Below, piece after piece: positions 46,732 to 55,746 of a stretch of 62,917 bases of DNA. The number at the start of each line of letters is the position of its first letter. Position 1 is the first letter of the stretch. The translations under genes were made by a program, and so were the position numbers. Origin of the DNA: Nostoc sp. CHAB 5836. GTDB lineage: Bacteria; Cyanobacteriota; Cyanobacteriia; Cyanobacteriales; Nostocaceae. The stretch covers positions 1-62,917 of the forward strand of contig NZ_JAIVFV010000022.1 of the NCBI RefSeq assembly GCF_020829445.1, written 5' to 3'. The notes beneath the pieces are model-generated. The model was not told the DNA's origin, did not search any database, and saw only the letters and a list, made by a program, of their open reading frames with translations.

Positions 46732-48075
46732 ATGGCATCCATTTTCGGCACTACAAGTCCTGACAAGATAAATGGGACTTCAGAAAATGACAGCATAGTT
46801 GGTTGGGCTAGTGGTGGTAATGCCAATAGTCCCTCCGGTGACGATATTTTGAATGGTTTGGCTGGTAACGATACCCTCGCAGGTGGGACGGGGAATGACA
46901 GTCTAATCGGTGAAGATGGCAATGACAGACTTGATGGGGGCACAGGTACTGATACCTTGAATGGTGGAGCAGGGGACGACATTTATATTGTTGACACTGC
47001 TGCTGACATCATTAGAGAGGCTCTTAATTCAGGTACAGATATTGTCCGATCTCCCGTCAACTACACACTCAGTCTCAATGTGGAGAACCTGACGCTGACG
47101 GGAATTAGCGCCATCAACGGTACGGGCAACGGTATTAACAACTTCCTTTTTGGTAATGCTGATAACAACATTCTCAATGACGGAGGAGGCAATGACACCA
47201 TAGACGGTAATTTCGGTAATGACCAACTCAATAGTGGCGACGGCAATGATAGTTTACAGGGTGGGCCAGGCAATGACCAACTCAATGCCGGGCCTGGAGA
47301 CGATATCCTGATCGGTGCTTGGCCTGGTAGTCCGCTTCCACCTGGATTAGGGGAAACTGATAACTTGACTGGCGGGGCTGGGGCAGATAAATTTATCCTG
47401 GGGAACGCTGTAAATGTTTTCTACGACGATAACAATAGTACGAATCCTGGTTTTGTGGACTTGGCTACTATCACTGACTTCAACTCTACCCAAGATCGGA
47501 TTGAACTCAAAGGGCCTCCACAGGACTACCGGTTAGAAGTTCTTGCAAACAACACACGAATATTCTTAGACAAACCCGGAGCAGAGCAAGATGAGATCAT
47601 AGGTGTTGTGCAAGGGAGAAATAATCTCAGACTTGATAGTGATGACTTCCTTTTCTATGAGCGGGAAAATGCTGGAGAAGCTAAAAATAACACATTAGGG
47701 AGCGCTGAAGGGTTAGGTTCCTTATCATTGGACTCAGCCGTTAATGTTTCAGCCCAGTTGACAACAGTTCAACCGGGAGGTAAGGCCGATTTCGACTTTT
47801 TTAATTTTTCTTTAGCAAATTCCGGAACTGTCACTATTAGGACAGTGACATCGGGAGATACAGTTCTCGGATTGTTTAATGATACTGGGAATTTAGTGGA
47901 CAGTAATGATGATGCTGGCAATAGCCGTTCGTCATTAATCAGCCGTTCCCTGGGTGCAGGTACGTACTCCATTTCAGTGAGTAAATTTCCTTTCTCCCCT
48001 CAAAATGGCGGAACTTTCTCTGGTAGCGGCTCTAACGCTGATTTTGCTTATACGCTAGAAGTGAGTGTTGTATAA
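46732..48075 (+). CDS. RTX-type calcium-binding protein with C-terminal PPC-like domain (copy 2)
   Basis: A 447-residue paralogue of the gene just upstream. It has the same N-terminus (FGTTSPDKINGTSENDSIVG), RTX nonapeptides (GLAGNDTLAGGTGNDSLIGE, GGGNDTIDGNFGNDQLNSGD), the TGGAGADKFILGNAVNVFYD block and an almost identical C-terminal PPC-like domain (about 335-447). Copy 1 carries an extra segment of about 100 residues (its 95-190) and more repeats. DNA identity is highest in the last 350 bases, suggesting recent duplication or gene conversion there. No signal peptide, consistent with type I export. Start ATG follows AGGAGAGA. Confidence 0.85.
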   Translation: MASIFGTTSPDKINGTSENDSIVGWASGGNANSPSGDDILNGLAGNDTLAGGTGNDSLIGEDGNDRLDGGTGTDTLNGGAGDDIYIVDTAADIIREALNSGTDIVRSPVNYTLSLNVENLTLTGISAINGTGNGINNFLFGNADNNILNDGGGNDTIDGNFGNDQLNSGDGNDSLQGGPGNDQLNAGPGDDILIGAWPGSPLPPGLGETDNLTGGAGADKFILGNAVNVFYDDNNSTNPGFVDLATITDFNSTQDRIELKGPPQDYRLEVLANNTRIFLDKPGAEQDEIIGVVQGRNNLRLDSDDFLFYERENAGEAKNNTLGSAEGLGSLSLDSAVNVSAQLTTVQPGGKADFDFFNFSLANSGTVTIRTVTSGDTVLGLFNDTGNLVDSNDDAGNSRSSLISRSLGAGTYSISVSKFPFSPQNGGTFSGSGSNADFAYTLEVSVV

Positions 48076-48389
48076 GAGGATGTTTGAAAAGTCCTCTTCT
48101 CGGTAACAAAACGTTTTAGATCCCCCTAAATCCACGCCACTTGCTTCACTTGGGGAGACCCCATCGCCCTTGGCGTCTCCCCTTGGGAGAAGACCGCAGT
48201 GGCTCCCCTTAAAAAAGGGGGACTTTGATTCTTCCTCCAATTTATCAGGGGGGTAGGGGGCAATACGCTTGGGTTAAGCCGTAAAAATAAATTTGCGTAG
48301 GTTGGGTTGAGGAACGAAACCCAACCTACAATTATCTTAAAAAAGGGGGACTTTGATTCTTCCCCAAATTTATCGGGGGGTAGGGGGGA
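48076..48389. repeat. Repeat block (element L) ending in the Nudix remnant
   Basis: Begins GGATGTTTGAAAAGTCCTCT just after the RTX stop, contains CTTAAAAAAGGGGGACTTTG ATTCTTCC twice, a family I hairpin (GTAGGTTGGGTTGAGG...CCCAACCTAC, about 48295-48330), and ends near ATCAATAAGTGCAAAGATAC AGCC. The same end sequence (GATCAATAAGTGCCTAAAAT TACAGCC, and ACTTTTCAAACATCC beyond) occurs at 60968-61018 and, inverted, at 50572-50610. No gene is seen. Confidence 0.55.
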
Positions 48390-48590
48390 TCAATAAGTGC
48401 AAAGATACAGCCAAATACTAGGTAAAAACCCCAACGCCACTTGCTTGCTGCTGGGTAACCCGTTCACCTCTGTGGCGATCGCTCGTAATTGTTTGTAGCG
48501 TTCGATGTCATCAAGACCCTGAGAATAGGTTAGACCATTTTGAGCGATCGCTTGTAATTTTTGTGCCCATTCCAGCCATTTTGTTTCCAC
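48390..48590 (-). pseudogene. Truncated Nudix hydrolase (N-terminal domain only)
   Basis: The first 43 or so residues (METKWLEWAQKLQAIAQNGL, TYSQ, DDIERYKQLRAIATEV) match the N-terminal accessory domain of a common Nudix hydrolase type that is normally about 200 residues long. After that the frame runs into repeat element sequence (LGFLPSIWLYLCTY) and stops. The whole catalytic Nudix box is missing, so the gene is dead unless the fragment has a separate use. The 3' loss coincides with the end of the repeat block at 48076-48415. Confidence 0.6.
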
Positions 48591-48783
48591 AGTTTTTCCA
48601 AGTTTGTGTAAGTTGTTATAAGTACAATACCTTCGCCAAAATTAGAGGATCAGAGCTAGACAACAAAGCTAAATTCCATAGACAGCAACGGTTTCAGGCT
48701 TTGAAAATGAGGTTTCAACCCATAGCCCAAAACCTGCATTCTGCGGGCGTTCTCAAAAATTGGCTAAGGTATTGAAATATAGT

Positions 48784-48807
48784 AAGGGTACGGTATACCG
48801 CACCCTT
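48784..48807 (-). terminator. Hairpin downstream of pgk
   Basis: AAGGGTACGGTATACCGCACCCTT is a near-perfect palindrome (one mismatched pair) located 55 bases beyond the pgk stop on its transcript strand. It lacks a strong T-run, so it may act as an RNA-stabilising 3' hairpin as much as a terminator. Confidence 0.5.
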
Positions 48808-48861
48808 AGCACAATTATCAAAAACTACCAGATTTTTTCAATCGCTTAAGGGCTAATTTGC

Positions 48862-50064
48862 TTAAGCATCATCTAAAGCTGCAATTCCAGGCAATACCTT
48901 ACCTTCAAGTAACTCCAAGCTAGCGCCGCCGCCGGTGGAGATGTGGCTCATTTGGTCGGCTAAACCAACCTTTTCCACAGCCGCTACTGAGTCGCCGCCG
49001 CCAATGATGGTAGTTGTGCCAGTTTTGCTAATTTCAGCGAGAGTATGAGCGATCGCCTCTGTACCTACGGCAAACTTGTCAAACTCAAACACACCCATTG
49101 GCCCGTTCCAAATTACCGTTTTGGTATCTGCAAGGGCATCTTGGAAAACTTTTACTGAGTCTGGGCCAATATCCAAACCCATACCATCATCGGGGATATT
49201 CTCAATGCTAACAGTTGTCGCATTAGCATCAGGAGCAAACTTATCTGCTGATACTATATCCGTGGGTAACAAGAAGGTAACGCCCCGTTCTTTAGCCTTA
49301 GCTTCCAAAGATTTCGCTAGTTCTAGCTTGTCTTCTTCTACTAACGACTTACCGACATTTAAACCACGGGCTTTGTAGAATGTGAAAATCATGCCACCGC
49401 CGATGATCAGCTTGTCGCACTTCTCCAGTAGCGTTTCAATCACGCCAATTTTACTGGAAACTTTGGAACCGCCAATAATTGCCGCCAAAGGACGTTGGGG
49501 ATTTTCAATGGCGTTTTGCAGATATTCCAATTCCTTCTCAACCAAATATCCAGCCACAGAAGGACTGAGGAATTTAGTCACACCTTCAGTAGAAGCATGG
49601 GCGCGGTGTGCAGTACCAAAAGCATCATTTACATAAAAGTCAGCATTAGCTGCCAATTTTTTCGCAAATTCTGGATCGTTTTTCTCCTCTTCTGGGTAAA
49701 AACGGACATTTTCCAGTAACAGCACTTGGCCATTTTGCAACGTGCCAACTTTAGCTGCAACTTCATCACCAATCGAGTCATCAGTTTTAACGACTTCTTG
49801 CCCCAGTAACTCCGAGAGACGCTTGGCAACGGGAGTTAGGCGTAATTTGTCATCCACACCCTTGGGACGCCCAAAATGGCTGGCGAGAATGACCTTAGCA
49901 CCCTTCTGCGTCAAATCTCTGATGGTTGGTAGAGCGGCGCGAATGCGAGTATCATCGGTAATGTTGCCTTGATCATCCACGGGCACATTAAAGTCAACCC
50001 GCACTAGGGCACGTTTCCCAGATATATCAGCCGAAGATAAACTTGCTAAACTTTTTTTGGACAC
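48862..50064 (-). CDS. pgk: Phosphoglycerate kinase
   Basis: Interconverts 1,3-bisphosphoglycerate and 3-phosphoglycerate in glycolysis and in the Calvin cycle. The 400-residue length is standard. Signatures: [20 protein letters not shown] (PGK signature with substrate Asp/Asn), [43 protein letters not shown], and NGPMGVFE plus [11 protein letters not shown] for nucleotide binding. Start is GTG 50064, with GGAGAG about 7 bases upstream. It is divergent from the universal stress gene with 80 bp between. Firm call. Confidence 0.97.
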   Translation of the reverse strand: MSKKSLASLSSADISGKRALVRVDFNVPVDDQGNITDDTRIRAALPTIRDLTQKGAKVILASHFGRPKGVDDKLRLTPVAKRLSELLGQEVVKTDDSIGDEVAAKVGTLQNGQVLLLENVRFYPEEEKNDPEFAKKLAANADFYVNDAFGTAHRAHASTEGVTKFLSPSVAGYLVEKELEYLQNAIENPQRPLAAIIGGSKVSSKIGVIETLLEKCDKLIIGGGMIFTFYKARGLNVGKSLVEEDKLELAKSLEAKAKERGVTFLLPTDIVSADKFAPDANATTVSIENIPDDGMGLDIGPDSVKVFQDALADTKTVIWNGPMGVFEFDKFAVGTEAIAHTLAEISKTGTTTIIGGGDSVAAVEKVGLADQMSHISTGGGASLELLEGKVLPGIAALDDA

Positions 50065-50144
50065 ACCAAACTCTCCTGATTGCCTTTTTGTTATTGTTTT
50101 GAAAGTAGAACCATCCAGATTTTACCGGAGTCAGGGGTGTCCAG

Positions 50145-50561
50145 GTGACAGAAATGTTTAAGACAGTACTATTTCCTATTGATCAAAGCCGGGAAACGCG
50201 GGAAGCTGCTGACGTAGTTACCAACGTAGTCAAAAAGTATGGCAGTCGCTTGGTGCTGCTGTCTGTGGTAGAAGAACCGCCAAAAGACGCGCTTAGTGCA
50301 GATCCGATGGTGTCACCAGAGGTAGTTGCCAAACTGCTGGAAAATGCCCAATCTTTATTTTCTGGGCAAGGAATTCAATCCGAAATCCTGGAAAGGCAAG
50401 GCAAACCAGCTTTTACTATTTGCGATGTCGCTGATGATATCGGGGCTGATTTAATCATCATGGGCTGTCGGGGGTTAGGCTTGACTGAAGAGGGAGCAGA
50501 TGATAGTGTCACTACTCGCGTGATTAATCTTTCCCCTTGCCCAGTGCTGATTGTGCCTTAG
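50145..50561 (+). CDS. Universal stress protein (UspA family)
   Basis: A 138-residue single-domain UspA fold, usual length. It starts KTVLFPIDQSRETREAADVV (strand 1 and helix 1), continues with GSRLVLLSVVEEP, and ends with the ATP-binding-type region DLIIMGCRGLGLTEEGADDS followed by SPCPVLIVP. The classical G-x2-G-x9-G-(S/T) nucleotide motif is only partly present: GCRGLG is there, but the loop reads EEGADDSVTTRV, so ATP binding is uncertain. Start GTG 50145; alternative ATG 50154. Divergent from pgk. Confidence 0.88.
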   Translation: MTEMFKTVLFPIDQSRETREAADVVTNVVKKYGSRLVLLSVVEEPPKDALSADPMVSPEVVAKLLENAQSLFSGQGIQSEILERQGKPAFTICDVADDIGADLIIMGCRGLGLTEEGADDSVTTRVINLSPCPVLIVP

Positions 50562-51314
50562 ACGTTGTTTGAAAAGTGGTTAGCTGTGATTTTAGGCACT
50601 TATTGATCCCCACAACCCCCCTTTTGAAGCTACGGTTTATACACAAGTTGGCAGACCTCTCCCCAAACCCCTCTCCGACGCGGAGAGGGGCTTTAAATCA
50701 GTGAACAGTGAACAAGTATCCGCATTATCACAGTTAGGACGGGAGCAACGTCACAAAAATCAAAGCTTTTAGTTTGTAGTCAGGGCTACCCTACGGGAAC
50801 CCTCCGCGAACAGCCCTGATGAAAGAAGACTTTAGTCCTCTCTTCTCTTCTTAAGCTGCACTTCTCTTCTTAGGCTGCGCCAAGGACTACGCTCAGTGAC
50901 CACGCCAACGAGACGTACTCGCGTTCACTACAAACTCCAAATAATATGCCAGTTGCGTAAGTCCTATGTAGGAGATGCAAAGGCGAGTGCGTCCCAATAC
51001 TGCTCGGTTAAGCCCAAAAACCTTAACCCGTGTAGGTTGGGTTTCGTTCCTCAACCCAACCTACGATTTTCCAAAACCTACGCAGTATTGGAGTGCGTCC
51101 AACTCTTAAAAGACGCACTGGCCTTTGCGGTGCGTTGAAAAAATTCATTTTGACAAAGAGTTAAGCCTTAAGCCGAAGCGTATTGGTTGATAGCGGGGCG
51201 AGTATAAATTCGGGCACACTTTAGGTAATGCATTTACAAAATACTGGGGTAAACTTGCAAGCAAGTTAATGCAGAATATTACTTAGCGGCTCGTCGGTCT
51301 GGGCATCACTTACA
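50562..51314. repeat. Repeat-only gap (element L end, families G and I)
   Basis: From left: the inverted element L end (GTTTGAAAAGTGGTTAGCTG TGATTTTAGGCACTTATTGA), a CCTCTCCGACGCGGAGAGG hairpin (about 50669), then family G copy 2 (about 50735-50975). In that copy the AGTCAGGGC...GCCCTGA and GACTTTAGTCC units are interrupted by GC-rich inserts and the right end AGTTGCGTAAGTCCTA is preserved. A family I segment with a GTAGGTTGGGTTTCGTTCCT... hairpin (51030-51065) follows. A short frame across 50896-51138 is repeat translation. Bases 51200-51314 precede the next gene. Confidence 0.6.
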
Positions 51315-54008
51315 ATGGAACACTGGCAATTTCTGATACAGAAACAAGGCGCTCGCTCATGGCATATCCTAGAATCGCCAAATTCGGAAATTTTGGAAGG
51401 GGAGTATCGAGTTTTGGCTCGTTCTAACCATCCTAATACAGACGTGGATGTGTGGGTAACTCACTCTTCAACGAAAGAAGTTCAACCAACGCGGCGAATC
51501 TTCAAGCGATCGCGTCGCACTAACTCAGAAGGCTTAATGGCGGTAGTTCCCTTTACCTACTTCGCGTCAGGAGTTTGGGAATTACGGTGTTCCGGGGATT
51601 TGATGTCGGATCTGCTCGGTAAATCTTGGCAATATACTGTCAAACTGCAAGTATTGTCTCAGGAAGGAAAGGGGGAGAATCTAGAATCAAATTCACCTGA
51701 TCACTCAGATACTGTTTCTGAAAACTTGGAATACACTGCCCCAGCAGAACCCGAAATTAGATTAGATCAAGCGATCGCTGTTTCTACACAACTGGGAATT
51801 ACTAGACACAGCAACCCCGCTACCATTTTGGTGCCAGATGAAACAGAAGAAGATCTAGTTATCGACGAGCCTGTGAGTCCTGTGTGGCTCAAAGGGGAGA
51901 CGGCAGAGCAGATTTTACAAAATTTAATAGATTTAGCTTTACCCAGCTCTGAAACCCTACCTAAAGATGAAAAGGTTACAGATTTTCTAGCAACACAAAC
52001 ACCACCACCATTACTGCTAACTTTGGGTCACGATAGTTACATTGCTTGTTGGGGACAAGCTTTGACAATCAGTGGGCAGATACAACTCCAAGAAAAGACC
52101 AATCTAGATCAGCCTGAAACATTATCCCCAAAAAGCTTGTGGGCGCTTGAACTAGAAATTGAACTGCGATCGCCCAACAACTCGAAAATCTTGACTCAGG
52201 TACGACAACCCTTACCAGACCAGGAGTTGCCCTTTACCATCAATACCTCAATTGATATTCCTGCTGACTGTGAATCTAAGTTAATTTTGGCAGATATCAG
52301 TTTATATGGTAGATTCGCCGATGTTGGCGCAGTCATCCGGTTAGCCAGCCAGTGCTTCACCATTACAGCAGATATAAGGGAATTACTGGCGATCGCAGCC
52401 GCAGCAAAGCCTAGTACATCCTTAAATGACACCATACCACCATCGGACTCATCTGCTGCTTTCACAGAACCAGAGGCATCTGTGAAGCTAGATTTGAAAC
52501 TATTCAATCTGGTCAAAATTCCCAAAACAGACCAGCCTCAGATACTTAATCCATCCCCAAACACACCCCTACCACCGCAAATTAACCTGCAAGTTCTGCG
52601 AGAAGTTACCCTGCGGACACCTAAGCTCAAGAATTCAGTCACTTCGCCTCAATTGCCGAAACTGCCTCCTATTCAAATCGATGCCAATACTCTCACAGAT
52701 ATTGTTGCAGAACCCCCCATACAGGAGGAGCTTCTAGAAAAAAAGGCTACCATAGCTGCCATCAACTTGGAGCAGTTGGTGATCAAGCAACGTCGTCGAA
52801 TGCCAATACTCGCCACTACTTTCCCATACTTGAAACGGCTACAAACTTTGCCAGGTGATGGAGAAGAAGAAGTAAAAAACAATGTCCCCCCAGATGCATT
52901 GGAAGTTCAAGCGGCTGAAGACTTCCCGCAGTTGAACACAATTGTTGCTGAAGAACATGAAACAACACCAGAATTAGTCTTAAGTGATGCGCGATCTCAA
53001 GAAGAATCTTTTGCTGACATACAAGTCCAGCCAAATATACAATTCCAGGAAGAATTAGTTGCTGAAATAGAAGCCCAGCAAAATGCACAATTGATTACAA
53101 CAGGCAATCTTTACTCATCCCCTCTACTCAGGAAGTGGATGCAGAGCCAAGGATACTCTTTACCTGAATCTGTCAACGATCTGCAACCTCAAGACTACGA
53201 TAACTATGTTCCAGCCCAGCAGAGTCCCGTTTCTCTAAGTGCAGACACTGCGAATGTTGATGTCAACTTGCCGCTAAATCTAAATGCCAGCACGGAGATA
53301 TTGCGTCAACAGTATACATCGCAAGAAGTCCAAGGGTTGGATTCCGATGTGAGGAATTTTGAGGAAGATGTAGACACAGCCAAGGAAGCAAAGCTGTGGA
53401 TAGGAGAAAATACGGAAATAGAAAAAGTCTTACAAGAACCAACACTCTCATCGGCTCTGTTAACACAAATACCGCCCCCCCCTCCTCCGATCAAAATAAA
53501 TATAGCGTCAGCTTGGTTAGCGCAAGAAATTGTTTTAGATGATACATATAGTGAATTGGAAGCCGATGCAACCAGGAGTTACCCCTTTGAACAACAGGAG
53601 CAACCACTGTTAGATTTACCTTCTTTAATTGCGGCAGCTAGTGAGCCTTTACCTATTCCACAACTCCATGTGCCAGAAGGCGAGCTAATCGCTGGCAAGT
53701 CTGTCATAGTGAGGGTAGTACTGCCGGAAGTACCTCCCCAAGTTGTTGTCAAGTTATGGCTTCAAGATTATCAAACTCGCTGCTTAGTGGATGGGCCGTA
53801 TCTATTGACAAATTTACTACCTAATGCATTGGGAGGGTTGAAAGTGATGACCCAATTAAACATTCCCTTTGGCTGTTTGGAAATTCGCTTGGAAGCGATC
53901 GCACTTGATCCGACAACCCAACAGGAGAGTCACAAAGTCACAATAGTACGGACTGTAATTCCTCCAGACTTGCCAAGGTTGCAGCTAGATGAACTCCTCG
54001 GTATTTGA
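51315..54008 (+). CDS. Large cyanobacterial protein of unknown function (897 aa)
   Basis: No signal peptide or membrane helix. Three parts are visible. Residues 1-118 form a folded beta-rich domain (MEHWQFLIQKQGARSWHILE; GVWELRCSGDLMSDLLGKSW QYTVKLQV). Residues about 225-360 form a second beta domain (TLGHDSYIACWGQALTISGQ; IDIPADCESKLILADISLYG). Residues about 790-897 form a C-terminal beta domain (HVPEGELIAGKSVIVRVVLP; KLWLQDYQTRCLVDGPYLLT). Long Glu/Pro/Gln-rich disordered linkers join them. The C-terminal domain looks immunoglobulin-like. Coding quality is consistent across the length. I cannot name a function; scaffold or surface-associated roles are possible guesses. Confidence 0.6.
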   Translation: MEHWQFLIQKQGARSWHILESPNSEILEGEYRVLARSNHPNTDVDVWVTHSSTKEVQPTRRIFKRSRRTNSEGLMAVVPFTYFASGVWELRCSGDLMSDLLGKSWQYTVKLQVLSQEGKGENLESNSPDHSDTVSENLEYTAPAEPEIRLDQAIAVSTQLGITRHSNPATILVPDETEEDLVIDEPVSPVWLKGETAEQILQNLIDLALPSSETLPKDEKVTDFLATQTPPPLLLTLGHDSYIACWGQALTISGQIQLQEKTNLDQPETLSPKSLWALELEIELRSPNNSKILTQVRQPLPDQELPFTINTSIDIPADCESKLILADISLYGRFADVGAVIRLASQCFTITADIRELLAIAAAAKPSTSLNDTIPPSDSSAAFTEPEASVKLDLKLFNLVKIPKTDQPQILNPSPNTPLPPQINLQVLREVTLRTPKLKNSVTSPQLPKLPPIQIDANTLTDIVAEPPIQEELLEKKATIAAINLEQLVIKQRRRMPILATTFPYLKRLQTLPGDGEEEVKNNVPPDALEVQAAEDFPQLNTIVAEEHETTPELVLSDARSQEESFADIQVQPNIQFQEELVAEIEAQQNAQLITTGNLYSSPLLRKWMQSQGYSLPESVNDLQPQDYDNYVPAQQSPVSLSADTANVDVNLPLNLNASTEILRQQYTSQEVQGLDSDVRNFEEDVDTAKEAKLWIGENTEIEKVLQEPTLSSALLTQIPPPPPPIKINIASAWLAQEIVLDDTYSELEADATRSYPFEQQEQPLLDLPSLIAAASEPLPIPQLHVPEGELIAGKSVIVRVVLPEVPPQVVVKLWLQDYQTRCLVDGPYLLTNLLPNALGGLKVMTQLNIPFGCLEIRLEAIALDPTTQQESHKVTIVRTVIPPDLPRLQLDELLGI

Positions 54009-54034
54009 CATCCACCCCAAGGGTTAAACTACAG

Positions 54035-54328
54035 AGCATTGGTGTCAAATTAAGCTCAAACGCTCATCCCACAGGCATTTTACCCCACCCCTCAATCCCC
54101 TCCCCCCTTACGGGGAGGGGAAACAAAGCGTAGCTTTGGCTCTTTGGGTTTCACGTTACAGCGATTTTAAGGTAAATGAACCACAAATAGACCTCTCTCC
54201 AAACCTCTCTCCTAAAAGGAGAGAGGCTTTGATTTTCTCCCCTTCCCTACAAGGGAAGGGGTTGGGGGTTAGGTCTCATAATTGTGGTCTAAATACATGA
54301 AAACTGCTGTAAGTTGACACCTATGACT
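54035..54328. repeat. Inverted-repeat element, family D copy 2
   Basis: Ends AGCATTGGTGTCAAATTAAG and TAAGTTGACACCTATGACT are inverted copies with a few mismatches and resemble those at 4066-4310. Inside are two CT/AG-rich hairpins, CCCCTCCCCCCTTACGGGGA GGGG (about 54101) and CCTCTCTCCTAAAAGGAGAGAGG (about 54204), instead of the family H modules found in copy 1. So the same ends carry different cargo. No protein is encoded. Confidence 0.55.
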
Positions 54329-54446
54329 ACAGAGTCCCTACTCCCAATATTGCCTGTGTTAAAAATATGAAAGAATTTCAAAAATTTGGCAGAATTTGCA
54401 GTAAGCTCATTTTGAATTGTAGTGTTATTTAACAGGAGCTTTTACT

Positions 54447-54557
54447 ATGGCAGCTTCCTTTTTGCCTTCTATCTTCGTTCCGATCATTGGTTGGGTTTTA
54501 CCAGCTATAACCTTCGCCTTTCTATTTTTATACATTGAAAGCGACGATATCAGCTGA
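54447..54557 (+). CDS. psaI: Photosystem I subunit VIII (PsaI)
   Basis: A 36-residue one-helix thylakoid protein: [20 protein letters not shown] then [16 protein letters not shown]. The pattern FVPxxGWxxPAxxxxxLFLYIE is that of PsaI, which sits at the PSI trimerisation face and stabilises PsaL. The ribosome site AGGAG lies 9 bases before ATG 54447. It is followed by tandem TAGTCAT repeats and a clear terminator. psaL is not seen within the window. Confidence 0.85.
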   Translation: MAASFLPSIFVPIIGWVLPAITFAFLFLYIESDDIS

Positions 54558-54643
54558 TGTAGTCATGGATCATTAGTCGTTAGTCATTAGTCATTAGTTA
54601 TTTGCAAATGACAAAGGACAAATGACTAATGACCAAAATTAAT

Positions 54644-54675
54644 ACCGCCCATCTCATAGAGACAGGCGGTTTTTT
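54644..54675 (+). terminator. Rho-independent terminator between convergent psaI and psbJ
   Basis: ACCGCC (54644-54649) pairs with GGCGGT (54665-54670) and extends inward through CTC/GAG, followed by TTTTTT. On the opposite strand the same hairpin is followed by ATTAATTTT, so it may also end the psbEFLJ transcript. Just upstream, TAGTCATTAGTCATTAG faces CAAATGACTAATGACC as a second repeat-built stem. Confidence 0.8.
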
Positions 54676-54736
54676 ACGTTGATTTCTCAACAAATGCTAG
54701 AAAATTCTGACTTATAGTGTTCGTTTCAAACAGATG

Positions 54737-54856
54737 TTAAATCGAAGAACCAAGTCCGGCGTAGGCACCATAAAAGAAGATGCCCAGGACTGTAATTATA
54801 CCTAAACCTGCGATCGTAGCGACGACCCACAGGGGAATTCTCCCACTTCCAGACAC
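54737..54856 (-). CDS. psbJ: Photosystem II reaction center protein J
   Basis: A 39-residue one-helix PSII subunit: [20 protein letters not shown] then [19 protein letters not shown]. The match to PsbJ is unmistakable along the whole length. It binds near cytochrome b559 and affects electron flow from QA. Start is GTG 54856 with GGAGGAG upstream. In cyanobacteria psbJ normally follows psbL directly in the psbEFLJ operon; here 363 bp intervene, containing what looks like a transposon remnant. Confidence 0.95.
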
Positions 54857-54896
54857 AGTTTTTCTCCTCCCTTAACAACAAATCAACACAGGTTCA

Positions 54897-55112
54897 TTGA
54901 CACTCTCCGGGCTAAGACCACGGAGATGATTAAGACATCAGTGTCTTAACATCCTGATTTATCAGGTTCTTGGGCTGCACCACATTTGCCCATAGGGCGT
55001 AGTGATATCTCCTCAAAGTTTTTCCGGGCGTAGACTTACCCCCAGTCCGGGGGTAGGTTTTTAAATCTTGTACTGATGAGGTGATTTGGTCACCGCAGGC
55101 TAAACCCTGCAA
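54897..55112 (-). mobile_element. Right-end remnant of an IS605/TnpB-type element between psbL and psbJ
   Basis: On the minus strand a 60-codon frame (55112 to 54930, TTG start preceded by TAA) reads LQGLACGDQITSSVQDLKTY ... NQDVKTLMS; the ACGD motif followed by a polar tail resembles the extreme C-terminus of cyanobacterial TnpB proteins. Just beyond its stop lies CTCCG...CGGAG (54905-54925) followed by AGTGTCAA, the hairpin-plus-TCAA arrangement of IS200/IS605 right ends. Other hairpins are TTAAGACA-TCAG-TGTCTTAA (54930-54949), CCTGATTTATCAGG (54953-54966) and TACCCCCAGTCCGGGGGTA (55037-55055). The body and left end of the element are gone. The rest of the 363-bp gap (to 55219) is AT-rich. 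Confidence 0.45.
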
Positions 55113-55219
55113 TTAGCTTTCATCCCTGGTCTAAAACACAAAAAACGGAACTACATTCCTGTTATTCCAGGGTTTTCAGCATTTTTCTTATAAACAAAGA
55201 TTAACAGCACTAGTTCCAG

Positions 55220-55342
55220 TTAGTTAAAGAAATAACTGGAAAACAGAATACCCAGAACGAAAACTAGTAGTAGTCCCAGGTATAGCGAAGTCCGGTTTAG
55301 TTCAACCGGTTGATTATTGGGATTGGGCGATCTTTCTACCAT
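55220..55342 (-). CDS. psbL: Photosystem II reaction center protein L
   Basis: Forty residues from ATG 55342: [20 protein letters not shown] then [20 protein letters not shown], the canonical PsbL sequence. A longer in-frame reading exists upstream but would run back through psbF, so the internal ATG is correct. PsbL is needed for normal PSII dimer and QA function. It follows psbF by 8 bp and is separated from psbJ by a 363-bp insertion. Confidence 0.96.
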   Translation of the reverse strand: MVERSPNPNNQPVELNRTSLYLGLLLVFVLGILFSSYFFN

Positions 55343-55350
55343 AATTGCTC

Positions 55351-55488
55351 CTAACGGTGAATAAATTGCATTGCGGCGATCGCGCCCAAAAAGAATACAG
55401 TCGGTACACCCAAGGTGTGAACTGCCAGCCATCTAACGGTAAAAATTGGATAGGTAACTGGTTGATTGATGTTATTGCCGCTAGTCAT
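55351..55488 (-). CDS. psbF: Cytochrome b559 beta subunit
   Basis: Forty-five residues: [20 protein letters not shown] then [25 protein letters not shown]. The His in RWLAVHTLG is the haem ligand that pairs with the His of PsbE. Start ATG 55488; it lies 9 bp after psbE. The gene is complete and canonical. Confidence 0.96.
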   Translation of the reverse strand: MTSGNNINQPVTYPIFTVRWLAVHTLGVPTVFFLGAIAAMQFIHR

Positions 55489-55497
55489 GATCTCAAA

Positions 55498-55746
55498 CTA
55501 CTTTCCAATAAATTGTTCAACTTGTTTTTTAGCTTCAAAACGGTTCTTCACAATGGGCACTTCTTGCCGCGCTGGTGTGAAATACTCGTTAGGGCGGGGT
55601 GTGCCAAAAGCATCATAAGCCAGCCCCGTGCTGACAAATAGCCAACCGGCAATAAACAATGCCGGGATGGTGATGCTGTGAATCACCCAGTAACGAACGC
55701 TGGTAATGATGTCCGAAAACGGACGTTCTCCAGTGGTACCTGACAT
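55498..55746 (-). CDS. psbE: Cytochrome b559 alpha subunit
   Basis: Eighty-two residues: [20 protein letters not shown] then [20 protein letters not shown]. The His in [11 protein letters not shown] ligates the haem; the C-terminal part lies in the lumen ([20 protein letters not shown]). First gene of the psbEFLJ group, 337 bp downstream of ycf48. The gap to ycf48 contains repeats, so the operon may have its own promoter here. Full length and canonical. Confidence 0.96.
   Translation of the reverse strand: MSGTTGERPFSDIITSVRYWVIHSITIPALFIAGWLFVSTGLAYDAFGTPRPNEYFTPARQEVPIVKNRFEAKKQVEQFIGK

Noticed and set aside
55072..55110. CTGATGAG followed by a short stem, reminiscent of a hammerhead ribozyme core
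   Set aside because: The GAAA strand needed after stem II is missing; the sequence there is GCAGGCTAAAC.
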